Of a stretch of 64,000 nt of DNA, positions 8,656-15,753 are shown one piece after another. The DNA is from Pleomorphovibrio marinus (GTDB taxonomy: Bacteria > Bacteroidota > Bacteroidia > Cytophagales > Cyclobacteriaceae). Positions within the stretch are counted from its first letter, which is position 1; every line of letters starts with the position of its first letter. Made by a program: the position numbers and the translations under genes. Where the stretch lies: NCBI RefSeq assembly GCF_003347495.1, contig NZ_QCXY01000012.1, positions 1 to 64,000 on the forward strand. Reading direction: 5' to 3'. Under the pieces are notes generated by a model, which was given only the letters and a program-made list of their open reading frames with translations, made no database searches and was not told the origin of the DNA.

Positions 8656-9052
8656 AAGGGTAATTCTAGACACTAACCTGTGGATAAGTTTTTTGATCTC
8701 AAAGAGACAAAAGGAATTGGATGAACTTCTTGAATCTGGAGCAGTAACCCTGATTTTTTCCCAAGAATTGCTTGAAGAATTTTTAGATGTTTCGGAAAGA
8801 CCCAAATTCAAAAGATTTTTTAAAAAATCAGATATCAAAACACTTTTGACCCAAATTGAAACTTTTGGGCAATTAATAAAGGTAGAATCAAAATTCAATG
8901 AATGTAGAGATCCAAAAGATAATTTCTTATTGAGTCTATCGATTGATGGTAAAGCAGATTTTTTAGTAACAGGAGATTCTGATTTATTAGTTTTGGAGAA
9001 GATAGAAAATACACAAATAGTCTCATGGACGGAATTCATTTCTCAAGAATAA
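8645..9052 (+). CDS. PIN-domain ribonuclease toxin
   Basis: A 135-residue protein of the PIN fold (COG1569 type). The acidic catalytic set is visible: Asp in VILDTNLW, Glu in SQELLEEF, Asp in RDPKDNFLLSL and Asp in LVTGDSDLL. Members cleave RNA and are neutralised by the upstream antitoxin. I choose the ATG at 8645, which overlaps the antitoxin stop by 11 bases, over the earlier start at 8621. The cassette closes at the attC-like site 9064-9194, 12 bases after the stop. Toxin-antitoxin pairs are common in sedentary integron arrays, where they are thought to stabilise the array. Confidence 0.85.
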   Translation: MKNRRVILDTNLWISFLISKRQKELDELLESGAVTLIFSQELLEEFLDVSERPKFKRFFKKSDIKTLLTQIETFGQLIKVESKFNECRDPKDNFLLSLSIDGKADFLVTGDSDLLVLEKIENTQIVSWTEFISQE

Positions 9053-9063
9053 AAATCACGACA

Positions 9064-9194
9064 CCACAACCTCACCTTGGATACAGCGGGCGGTTCAGAG
9101 TAAATAGAAAGTTTAGCATCTTTAAGAAGTTAGGAGTAAGCTTGAAGAATACGGCTCCGAATGCCCACCATCTCCAAGCTGAATCACGTTGTGA
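9064..9194 (+). repeat. attC-like site 4 (131 bp)
   Basis: Left core CCACAAC (9064-9070), CACCTTGGA, GCGGGCGG, a centre with AGCATCTTTAAG, then TCCAAGCTG and right core GTTGTGA (9188-9194). The right core pairs with the end of the next cassette (GCCACA at 9890-9895). Confidence 0.82.
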
Positions 9195-9287
9195 CACATT
9201 TTGAAAAAACGACATGTAAGTACAAAACTACTTTTAAAATCTAAAAAATCCACGTAATATTGTATCCGAATGAATACATAAAAATAG

Positions 9288-9587
9288 ATGTACTTTATTG
9301 AGAAGACGATTGAATTTGACAAATGGTTGAGAAAATTAAAGGACTTGAGGGCAAAAGCGAAAATTTTGTTCAGGATCCAAAAACTTGAAAATGATGAACA
9401 TTTTGGAGATTGCAAACCTGTTGGGGACGGAATTAATGAATTGAGAATAAACTATGCAAAAGGATACAGAATCTACTTCAAGGAAAGGGATGGAAAAATT
9501 ATTATCCTTCTCGTGGGTGGAGAAAAATCAACTCAACAAAAGGACATCGAAAAAGCAAAAGAAATTTGGAACAAATTAAAAAAGTAA
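9288..9587 (+). CDS. RelE/ParE-superfamily toxin (addiction-module killer type)
   Basis: A 99-residue protein of the phage-derived Gp49-like/HigB group. It has the pattern F-x-x-W-L-x-x-L-x-D at the N-terminus, GDCKPVGDGINELRINYAKG, and RIYFKERDGKIIILLVGGEKSTQQKDIEKA at the C-terminus. Such toxins cut mRNA at the ribosome. The antidote gene follows after 3 bases, giving the toxin-first order usual for this family. The pair fills the fifth cassette, whose right attC is split by intron 2. The possible start at 9288 is an ATG after an AT-rich leader. Confidence 0.88.
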   Translation: MYFIEKTIEFDKWLRKLKDLRAKAKILFRIQKLENDEHFGDCKPVGDGINELRINYAKGYRIYFKERDGKIIILLVGGEKSTQQKDIEKAKEIWNKLKK

Positions 9588-9590
9588 AAA

Positions 9591-9875
9591 ATGGAAACAT
9601 CAAGATTTGATATAGCAGATTATTTAGATAGCAAAGAAATGATTGCAGAATATCTGAATTCTGTTTTGGAGGAAGGAGATAATGATGATGTGATTGCGGC
9701 AATAGGACACATTGCAAAAGCTATTGGAATGACAAAAATAGCGGAAGAAACTGGAATGAGCAGACCTAGTTTGTATAAAGCATTATCAAATGGTGCAAAG
9801 CCTCAATTTGAAACAATAATGAAAGTTTTAAAAGCTGTAGGTGGACAAATAAGAATAAATCCAATTTCTACGTGA
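9591..9875 (+). CDS. Addiction-module antidote protein (HTH)
   Basis: A 94-residue antitoxin with FDIADYLDSKEMIAEYLNSV at the N-terminus and a helix-turn-helix (MTKIAEETGMSRPSLYKALS, residues about 47-66). The last part is KPQFETIMKVLKAVGGQI. This is the standard layout of the putative addiction module antidote family. It should bind the toxin encoded 3 bases upstream and repress the pair's promoter. The stop is 14 bases before the cassette end. Confidence 0.88.
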   Translation: METSRFDIADYLDSKEMIAEYLNSVLEEGDNDDVIAAIGHIAKAIGMTKIAEETGMSRPSLYKALSNGAKPQFETIMKVLKAVGGQIRINPIST

Positions 9876-9888
9876 AAATAAAAAACGA

Positions 9889-9895
9889 TGCCACA
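9889..9895 (+). repeat. attC-like site 5, left half (split by intron 2)
   Basis: TGCCACA is the left core, cut before AC exactly as in site 3. It pairs with its cassette start GTTGTGACA at 9188-9196 with one mismatch. The site resumes at 11825. Confidence 0.75.
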
Positions 9896-10027
9896 ATGAG
9901 TAGCCCGACCTGAGCCAAACGGCTCAGGTCGGGCTTTCACACCACCGAGGGTACGGGTCTCCCCGAAGCAAGTTCCCCGAATCTAGTTCGGGGCTGGCAG
10001 GGGCAGGCAGTATCTCCCCCGCTTTCC

Positions 10028-10076
10028 GGCCCTTCGCTAAAATCTTTTACAAAAAGATTTCTTGACGCTCAGTCCT
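10028..10076. repeat. Mini-hairpin element, type A (stem AAATCTTTT)
   Basis: Same flanks (GGCCCTTCGCT, TTGACGCTCAGTCCT) but a different stem, AAATCTTTT / AAAAGATTT. It replaces the C-terminal coding end of the reverse transcriptase in intron 2. Confidence 0.75.
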
Positions 10077-10431
10077 AAGCATAGGCATGGTCTTGGTCTA
10101 CCCCTAATCTGATCAGGTTCCTGCCTAAAAGTGGCAGGCAGGTTTACGTTTCCGCTCAGGCTTCTTCTCCCGATCGCCATCGGGACCAGATACAGTAGCG
10201 AAGTCGGTTCCTCAGCCACTCGTCGATCTGTTTGAGTTTGGCCTGAATACTTACCAATCTGTCCTGACTCAGTCAGGGGCGGTAGTTGTTCACCCATCCC
10301 ATCCAGACCTCCCTGAGTTTGCCAAGCCGTTCCTCGAAACTATACGGTCTGGTTTTCTTGGTAATCTGTTTGAGCTTGTGCTTGAGAGATTCCCAACTGC
10401 TCTTCTTCACCACCAATGCCACCCGCGGCCT

Positions 10432-10481
10432 GGCCCTTCGCTAAAAATGTCCATAGGGACATTTTCTTAACGCTCAGTCCT
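10432..10481. repeat. Mini-hairpin element, type A (stem AAAATGTCC)
   Basis: GGCCCTTCGCT flank, AAAATGTCC / GGACATTTT stem, TTAACGCTCAGTCCT flank, at the same reverse transcriptase position as 3510-3559. Confidence 0.75.
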
Positions 10482-11045
10482 CCTTTAGACTCCTTCTGAT
10501 ATGTCGGGACAAATGCATGTCCCAGCAGTTCGAAGTTAGAGGGTCTTCGGATGCCGCAGCACTGCGTGCGCCCCCTTCGCACTCCCGTGCTCGGGCGTCC
10601 CTGGTGATGGGCAACCTGAGTTTGTCCCTCAAAAAGAGGTAAATCTCGTTACCCACCTTTCTGGCCTCCTTCTTTGATTTGGTGTAGATGCTGAAATCAT
10701 CGGCATACCGGACGTACTTCAGGTTTCTCCTTTCCAGTTTCTTGTCCAGCACATCCAGCAGGATGTTACTCAATAAGGGGCTGAGCGGGGAGCCCTGAGG
10801 AACGCCTTTTATTCACTTGTGTTTGATTTTATCGGTGTTCATGAATTCCGCTACGCTCCATTTCTACGCCTGTGCAGTTTTCCGTTGATCTGGATGGGTG
10901 CACGCAGCCAGGGATAAGCCGCAGGGTGGTCGGGCATTTTACCCGCTGGTAGATGAGTTGGAGCAGGGTGCAATGGTCGACCTCGTCGAAGAACCCCTTG
11001 AGGTCGATGTCCACAATGTCCTGATAGCCATGCTTCCCTCTGCCC

Positions 11046-11096
11046 GGTTCCTTCGCTAAAAATGTCCTAAGGGACATTTTCTTGACGCTCGGCCCT
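11046..11096. repeat. Mini-hairpin element, type A (stem AAAATGTCC, loop TAAG)
   Basis: Flanks GGTTCCTTCGCT and TTGACGCTCGGCCCT with the AAAATGTCC / GGACATTTT stem. It interrupts the reverse transcriptase just before the block with IDLKGFF and is absent at that point in intron 1. Confidence 0.72.
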
Positions 11097-11824
11097 ATTT
11101 TTCAGGGCTTGTGTGGTGGATGTCCTTTTCCAAGCCGTAGCTGTGTTCCTCGAACGTGAGTTCGTATTTGTTCATCAACACTTGGCTTACCGCCTGTTGC
11201 AGCCACCTTTCCACTGCGGTGGGAACTCCCAGCAATCTGGTTTTTCCGTTGCTCTTGGGGAGCTCCCCACAGCCTGGCCCGAAGCTCCCGCTTCGTCCCC
11301 CCCCTTGATAGGTTTTGGTACATACGTGTGGTTCAGGATGGAGGTGGCAATCCTGTCCCTGTTGTTTTCCAGATAGGAAAACAGTTCGGTTACCTTCATG
11401 CCGTCCACCCCTGCCAAACCCTTGTTCCGAACTACCTGTCGGTAGGCTTTGTAAAGGTTCTTACGGTTGAGTACTTTTTCTATCATAAATTAATCTGTTA
11501 ACACTCTTCTGCATCCCGGCTCCTTGCACTCACGTGCTCGGACCCTATTCGTTGGAACCTGGGTTTGCAGTCTCGCTTCTAGTATATCCTGAGACTTCAG
11601 GGCTTCAGTGCATGTATCACGACAAACCACCCCTGTGAAATACAGGGCAGGCTATGCGACTTGCTAGTGCTTCGGGGCAGCCTGCCCTGACACAGTCAGT
11701 GTTACCCCCGCACACAAGGGATGCCGTCATTCGTCGGCACAGGCTACCGAAATGCTTCGGCACAGGTTTTCACCCTCTGGAATAATTTGGTATCTTCGAT
11801 ACCAGATGCCCATGCTGGGCACAC

Positions 11825-11951
11825 ACAGCACCTAAGAAAATATGGGGCGGTCAGCAGTAACAGAAGGTTTGTTCCCTGAATTAACTTTTGCTACGGTGGT
11901 CAGGTAATTGCACCGAAATGCCCCACGTTTCTTAGCTGCGGACCTTTATGC
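11825..11951 (+). repeat. attC-like site 5, right part (divergent arms)
   Basis: Resumes ACAGCACCTAAGAAA, then GGGGCGGTC. The right arm is GCCCCACG, TTTCTTAGCTG and the core TTTATGC (11945-11951). The inner arms CTAAGAAA / TTTCTTAG replace CTTGGA / TCCAAG of the other sites, changed on both sides. The first base of the core is T instead of G. Confidence 0.75.
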
Positions 11952-11986
11952 TGCATTTTAAATTTTTCAAATCGGAAACTTTTACT

Positions 11987-11994
11987 TATCTTTG
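11987..11994 (+). promoter_or_regulatory. Candidate Bacteroidota -7 box (TATCTTTG)
   Basis: TATCTTTG matches the TAnnTTTG consensus of Bacteroidota housekeeping promoters exactly. It lies about 30 bases before the GTG start of the HigB-type toxin. No clear -33 TTG at the right distance is evident. Confidence 0.45.
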
Positions 11995-12022
11995 GCGTTA
12001 GTAACGTGAAACAGAATAACTA

Positions 12023-12304
12023 GTGATAAAATCTTTTGGAGACAAGGAAACCGAAAAAATCTGGAATGGCATGCAATCCAGAAAGCTACCCGGAGAAATA
12101 CAAAATGTTGCAAGAAGGAAATTAAGGATGATTAACAACGCCCAAATCATTAATGATTTACGTATACCACCAGCAAATCACCTAGAAAAGTTAAGTGGAA
12201 AATTGGAAGGCTATTATAGCATAAGGATCAATAAACAATGGAGAATCATCTTCATATGGGAAAATGACACAGCTTTTAAAGCACAAATTGTAGACTATCA
12301 TTAA
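12023..12304 (+). CDS. higB: HigB-type mRNA interferase toxin
   Basis: A 93-residue RelE-superfamily protein of the HigB killer group. It starts MIKSFGDKETEKIWNG and has LPGEIQNVARRKLRMINNA, LRIPPANHLEKLSG and YYSIRINKQWRIIFIWEND, all family hallmarks. It acts on translating mRNA. The start is GTG at 12023, and no in-frame ATG precedes the conserved beginning. The antitoxin gene follows after 13 bases in toxin-first order. The pair fills the sixth cassette. Confidence 0.9.
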   Translation: MIKSFGDKETEKIWNGMQSRKLPGEIQNVARRKLRMINNAQIINDLRIPPANHLEKLSGKLEGYYSIRINKQWRIIFIWENDTAFKAQIVDYH

Positions 12305-12317
12305 TAAAGTGTAAGAA

Positions 12318-12617
12318 ATGGAAAAATTAAAAAACATACATCCAGGAGAAATACTAAAGGAAGAATTTTTAACCCCGCTTGAAATAACTGCTTACCGGCT
12401 ATCCAAAGAAACATTTATCCCCCAGACAAGAGTAAGCGAAATCCTAAAAGGAAAACGTCGGATAACGGCTGACACTGCTTTGAGGCTCTCAAAATTTTTC
12501 GGGACGTCAGCTAAGTTCTGGCTAGGGCTCCAGGACGATTTCGATCTAGAAGAAGAGAATATTTCAAAACAAACTGAACTCGATAAAATAAAACAGATTG
12601 AAGATCACGCAGCATAA
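12318..12617 (+). CDS. higA: HigA-type antitoxin (XRE family)
   Basis: A 99-residue antitoxin with the signature IHPGEILKEEFLTPLEITAY, an XRE helix-turn-helix (RLSKETFIPQTRVSEILKGK) and DTALRLSKFFGTSAKFWLGL. It binds HigB and represses the operon. Its stop codon overlaps the left core of the next attC (12612-12618), so the cassette has no spare sequence at its 3' end. Confidence 0.92.
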   Translation: MEKLKNIHPGEILKEEFLTPLEITAYRLSKETFIPQTRVSEILKGKRRITADTALRLSKFFGTSAKFWLGLQDDFDLEEENISKQTELDKIKQIEDHAA

Positions 12618-12741
12618 CCTTAGCTTGGGGTCAGCGGGCGGTTCCCGGAAAAATAAAAGTTCAGTACTTTAATATTGATCAGAAGGCAACAAGATAACAG
12701 CTTCGAAATAACCCGCCGCCCACAAGCCCTGACCGTTATGA
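12612..12741 (+). repeat. attC-like site 6 (130 bp)
   Basis: Left core GCATAAC (12612-12618), arms TTAGCTTGGGG and GCGGGCGG. The right arm is CCCGCCGCCC, CAAGC and core GTTATGA (12735-12741). The left end AGCATAAC pairs with its cassette start TTATGCTGC. The centre has AGTACTTTAAT. Confidence 0.78.
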
Positions 12742-12802
12742 GCAAGCCCCGTACAAGTGAAGATTCTCGAACTATTTTCAAAAAATTAAAGTATCTTAGA
12801 AT

Positions 12803-13036
12803 ATGGTAACTGACGAACATAAAAATAGGCTAATCGAAAAAATCAAATCAATTGATGACAAGGATATCATTGATGAAATTTATAGGCTTCTTGAGGTTGA
12901 CTTTGACGATACGGTTTATGTGACAAATGAAAAACAAAAAGCTGAAATAGCTGAAGCCAGAAAACAAATTGAAAACGGAGAAGGAATTGATTCAGAAGAA
13001 GTTTTCAAAAAAGTGCGTAAATGGCAAAAAAAGTAA
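12803..13036 (+). CDS. Putative antitoxin of a ParE-type pair
   Basis: A 77-residue acidic protein. The first half (NRLIEKIKSIDDKDIIDEIYRLLEV) is helical and the C-terminal half (KQKAEIAEARKQIENGEGID) is likely a toxin-wrapping helix. This resembles Bacteroidota antitoxins paired with ParE toxins (many carry the ...G-x-x-x-x-x-E-E-V-x-K-x-x-x-x-W-x-x-K ending seen here). It overlaps the toxin gene by 16 bases. TATCTTAG about 15 bases upstream could be a weak -7 box. Confidence 0.75.
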   Translation: MVTDEHKNRLIEKIKSIDDKDIIDEIYRLLEVDFDDTVYVTNEKQKAEIAEARKQIENGEGIDSEEVFKKVRKWQKK

Positions 13037-13317
13037 AATGGTCTCCTCTAGCCGAAAGGAAATTCGATGAAATTCTAGAGTATTGGACTAACCGAAACAA
13101 ATCAGAATCCTTTAGTGAAAAATTAATTGATTTGTTTGAGGACGCCACAGAGCTGATTGCCAATTTTCCAGAAATGGGTCGATCAACAGACATTGAAAAT
13201 GTTCGTCAGAAATTAGTCCGAGATTATTTAATTTTCTACGAGGTAGACGGAGAAATAATTAATATACTAACAGTTTGGGATCCAAGACAAGATCCTGACA
13301 AATTAGAGCTACGGTGA
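13021..13317 (+). CDS. ParE-type toxin
   Basis: A 98-residue RelE/ParE-superfamily protein. It has KVKWSPLAERKFDEILEYW at the N-terminus, IANFPEMGRSTDIENVRQKL in the middle and DYLIFYEVDGEIINILTVWD followed by RQDP at the end, which is the ParE pattern. Family members poison gyrase or cleave mRNA, and which applies here cannot be read from sequence. It overlaps the antitoxin start to stop and fills the seventh cassette. The cassette's right attC is split by intron 3, 20 bases after the stop. Confidence 0.88.
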   Translation: MAKKVKWSPLAERKFDEILEYWTNRNKSESFSEKLIDLFEDATELIANFPEMGRSTDIENVRQKLVRDYLIFYEVDGEIINILTVWDPRQDPDKLELR

Positions 13318-13331
13318 ATTGTGCCGGGCCA

Positions 13332-13338
13332 GCTCATA
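13332..13338 (+). repeat. attC-like site 7, left half (split by intron 3)
   Basis: GCTCATA is the left core, cut before AC as in sites 3 and 5, and is complementary to its cassette start GTTATGAGC (12735-12743). The site resumes at 14830. Confidence 0.75.
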
Positions 13339-13476
13339 ATCGAGTAGACGGCCTCGCCAACCGTTAAGTTGACGAGGTGCGCCTCTCACACCACAGAGTG
13401 TACGGGTCTCCCCGAAGCAAGTTCCCCGAATCTAGTTCGGGGCTGGCAGGGGCAGGCAGTATCTCCCCCGCTTTCC

Positions 13477-13525
13477 GGCCCTTCGCTAAAATCTTTTACA
13501 AAAAGATTTCTTGACGCTCAGTCCT
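13477..13525. repeat. Mini-hairpin element, type A (stem AAATCTTTT)
   Basis: Same as the copy at 10028-10076, in the duplicated part of intron 3. Confidence 0.72.
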
Positions 13526-14522
13526 AAGCATAGGCATGGTCTTGGTCTACCCCTAATCTGATCAGGTTCCTGCCTAAAAGTGGCAGGCAGGTTTACGTTT
13601 CCGCTCAGGCTTCTTCTCCCGATCGCCATCGGGACCAGATACAGTAGCGAAGTCGGTTCCTCAGCCACTCGTCGATCTGTTTGAGTTTGGCCTGAATACT
13701 TACCAATCTGTCCTGACTCAGTCAGGGGCGGTAGTTGTTCACCCATCCCATCCAGACCTCCCTGAGTTTGCCAAGCCGTTCCTCGAAACTATACGGTCTG
13801 GTTTTCTTGGTAATCTGTTTGAGCTTGTGCTTGAGAGATTCCCAACTGCTCTTCTTCACCACCAATGCCACCCGCGGCCTGGCCCTTCGCTAAAAATGTC
13901 CATAGGGACATTTTCTTAACGCTCAGTCCTCCTTTAGACTCCTTCTGATATGTCGGGACAAATGCATGTCCCAGCAGTTCGAAGTTAGAGGGTCTTCGGA
14001 TGCCGCAGCACTGCGTGCGCCCCCTTCGCACTCCCGTGCTCGGGCGTCCCTGGTGATGGGCAACCTGAGTTTGTCCCTCAAAAAGAGGTAAATCTCGTTA
14101 CCCACCTTTCTGGCCTCCTTCTTTGATTTGGTGTAGATGCTGAAATCATCGGCATACCGGACGTACTTCAGGTTTCTCCTTTCCAGTTTCTTGTCCAGCA
14201 CATCCAGCAGGATGTTACTCAATAAGGGGCTGAGCGGGGAGCCCTGAGGAACGCCTTTTATTCACTTGTGTTTGATTTTATCGGTGTTCATGAATTCCGC
14301 TATGCTCCATTTCTACGCCTGTGCAGTTTTCCGTTGATCTGGATGGGTGCACGCAGCCATTTTCGCCTGCCGCAGCCAAGGATGAGCCGCAGTGCCTGTC
14401 CCGCCAATGCGGGAGTGGTCGTGCATTTTACCCTTTGGTAGATGAGTTGGAGCAGGGTGCAGTGGTCGACTTCGTCAAAGAACCCTTTGAGGTCGATGTC
14501 CACAATGTCCTGATAGCCATGC
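13526..14522 (-). pseudogene. Group II intron reverse transcriptase/maturase fragment (intron 3)
   Basis: Carries GYQDIVDIDLKGFFDEVDH, QGSPLSPLLSN, YADD and the maturase domain with the same inserts as intron 2. It also has an extra insert (GCCTGTCCCGCCAATGCGGG, near 14392-14411) between the template-binding blocks. Everything upstream of GYQDIVD is missing and is replaced at a mini-repeat boundary by the intron's 5' region. Confidence 0.78.
13881..13930. repeat. Mini-hairpin element, type A (stem AAAATGTCC)
   Basis: Same as the copy at 10432-10481, in the duplicated part of intron 3. Confidence 0.72.
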
Positions 14523-14829
14523 TTCCCGCTGCCCGGCTCCTTGCACTCACGTGCTCGGTCCCTATTCGTTGGAACCGGGATTTGCAGTCTCGCTTCTAGT
14601 ATATCCTGAGCCATCAGGGCTTCATTGTATGCCTCACGGCAAACGAGCCCTGTGGAAATACAGGGCGACTTACTAGCAGTCTTCACCAACTTGCCTGCAA
14701 AGGATGCCGTAATTCGTAGGCACAGGCTACCGATGGCGATCGGCACAGGCTACCGAAATGCTTCGGCACAGGTTTTCACCCTATGGAATATTTGGTATCT
14801 TCGATACCAGATGCCCATGGTGGGCACAC

Positions 14830-14955
14830 ACCTCACCTTGGATACATAGGGCGGTTCAGAGTAAAATGAAAGTTTACTATCTTTAAGAAGTTTGGAGAAA
14901 GTAGGAAGCGAAAGGCTCCGAAGGCCAGCAGTCTCCAAGCTGAATCCCGTTATGC
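14830..14955 (+). repeat. attC-like site 7, right part
   Basis: Resumes ACCTCACCTTGG, then GGGCGG, a centre with ACTATCTTTAAG, TCCAAGCTG and right core GTTATGC (14949-14955). Confidence 0.78.
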
Positions 14956-14988
14956 ACAATGGTATAAAACAACGATCGAAACAAGAAA

Positions 14989-15750
14989 ATGGAAAATATA
15001 AAACGGAAAGAGTTTCAAAATTCCCTTGACCTAACAAGTGATGAACTTGAAAGATATATTCCTGAATTGCTAAAAGGACTTTGGGAACTTGGCAGTGTTC
15101 CTGAATATATTATTGAACTTATTGCCAGAAACGACTTGGGAAAAAACAAGAGTATTATTGACCTTGGTTGCGGTAAAGGTGCTGTTTTGGTAAAACTCGC
15201 TCAACGGTTTGACATAAAAGCTATTGGCGTTGACATAATTGTAGACTTCATTGAAGAAGCTAACATTTATGCAAAGAAATTTGCAGTTTCTGAAATGGTA
15301 CAATTCAAAACAGAAAATATAATAGAAACACTAAAAACAACCACTAAACAAGACATTGTGATTTACGGATATGACTCTGACGTTTTAGGAGATTTGGTTA
15401 ACACATTAAGACACCTGAAGAACTGTGTCAAGGAAGACGGTTACATTTTACTTGAATTTATGTTTGCAGAACAATTGACCGAAGAGATGGTAAACAACAA
15501 AGAAATGACAAATATTATAGAGCAAACAGGCTATCGAATATCGGACAGAATTGATTGGAACAGAGAAACATTAAAACAAACCAATAGACAAAATACGGAA
15601 GTCATTCAAGAGAATGTGAAACGATTAATCTCTCTATATCCTGACAAGGAAGAAATTTTCAATGAATACTTACAAAATCAGATTGACGAATGTGAAGAAC
15701 TAGAAAATGAATATATCTGCACGACACTTTTACTTAGACAAAAAAACTAA
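14989..15750 (+). CDS. Class I SAM-dependent methyltransferase (cassette gene)
   Basis: A 253-residue protein with motif I IIDLGCGKGAVLVKLAQRF, an acidic residue after the second strand (AIGVDIIVDFIEEA) and a post-motif Y-D-S-D region (IVIYGYDSDVLGDLVNTL), i.e. a Rossmann methyltransferase. The substrate cannot be told. The N-terminal cap and C-terminal helical tail are family-poor. The cassette begins GTTATGCACA and ends TGTCCATAAC, complementary except for one base. As a cassette passenger it could modify a small molecule, a drug target or protein, but nothing in the sequence decides this. Confidence 0.82.
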   Translation: MENIKRKEFQNSLDLTSDELERYIPELLKGLWELGSVPEYIIELIARNDLGKNKSIIDLGCGKGAVLVKLAQRFDIKAIGVDIIVDFIEEANIYAKKFAVSEMVQFKTENIIETLKTTTKQDIVIYGYDSDVLGDLVNTLRHLKNCVKEDGYILLEFMFAEQLTEEMVNNKEMTNIIEQTGYRISDRIDWNRETLKQTNRQNTEVIQENVKRLISLYPDKEEIFNEYLQNQIDECEELENEYICTTLLLRQKN

Positions 15751-15753
15751 TGT

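Larger units (their letters stand above)
10077..11486 (-). pseudogene. Group II intron reverse transcriptase/maturase (broken, intron 2)
   Basis: Starts MIEKVLNRKNLYKAYRQVVR at 11486. The RT frame is lost at the same GAAGCGGGAGCTTC insert as in intron 1. A further insert at 11046-11096 cuts ahead of GYQDIVDIDLKGFFDEVDH. Another small insert lies before KGVPQGSP, YVRYADDFSIYTKSKKE is intact, and the maturase domain follows after the 10432-10481 insert. The C-terminal about 40 residues found in intron 1 are missing. It cannot encode a working enzyme, so mobility would need a protein supplied in trans. Confidence 0.8.
9896..11824 (-). mobile_element. Group II intron 2 inserted in attC 5 (degenerate)
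   Basis: The - strand begins GTGTGCCCAGCATGGGC (from 11824) and ends ...GGGCTACTCAT (to 9896). The domain VI hairpin is GCCCGACCTGAGCC / GGCTCAGGTCGGGC (9902-9935), and the domain V arms CGGTGGTGTGA and GTATC...GCGGG lie at about 9936-10025. Domain V contains two nested or adjacent CCCCGAA/TTCGGGG hairpins. The reverse transcriptase is frameshifted and C-terminally truncated. Its left about 930 bp is nearly identical to intron 3. Confidence 0.78.
13339..14829 (-). mobile_element. Group II intron 3 inserted in attC 7 (deleted form)
   Basis: The - strand begins GTGTGCCCACCATGGGC (from 14829) and ends ...CTACTCGAT (to 13339). The domain VI hairpin uses CCTCG-CAAC / GTTG-CGAGG (about 13351-13380). 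The stretch from about 13385 to 14310 is nearly identical to intron 2 at an offset of 3449 bases. The reverse transcriptase N-terminal third is deleted, so at 1491 bp this is the shortest of the three. Confidence 0.78.

Noticed and set aside
9900-9935. Strong GC-rich hairpin after the antidote gene, as a transcription terminator
   Set aside because: It lies 20 bases after a stop codon and looks like a terminator, but it is the domain VI hairpin at the 3' end of intron 2 on the other strand. There is only a weak T-run.
10037-10297. Identical 86-residue frame found at 10037-10297 and 13486-13746
   Set aside because: Part of it is maturase coding sequence in a shifted frame running into a mini-hairpin. 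The identity comes from duplication of dead intron sequence, not from a conserved protein.
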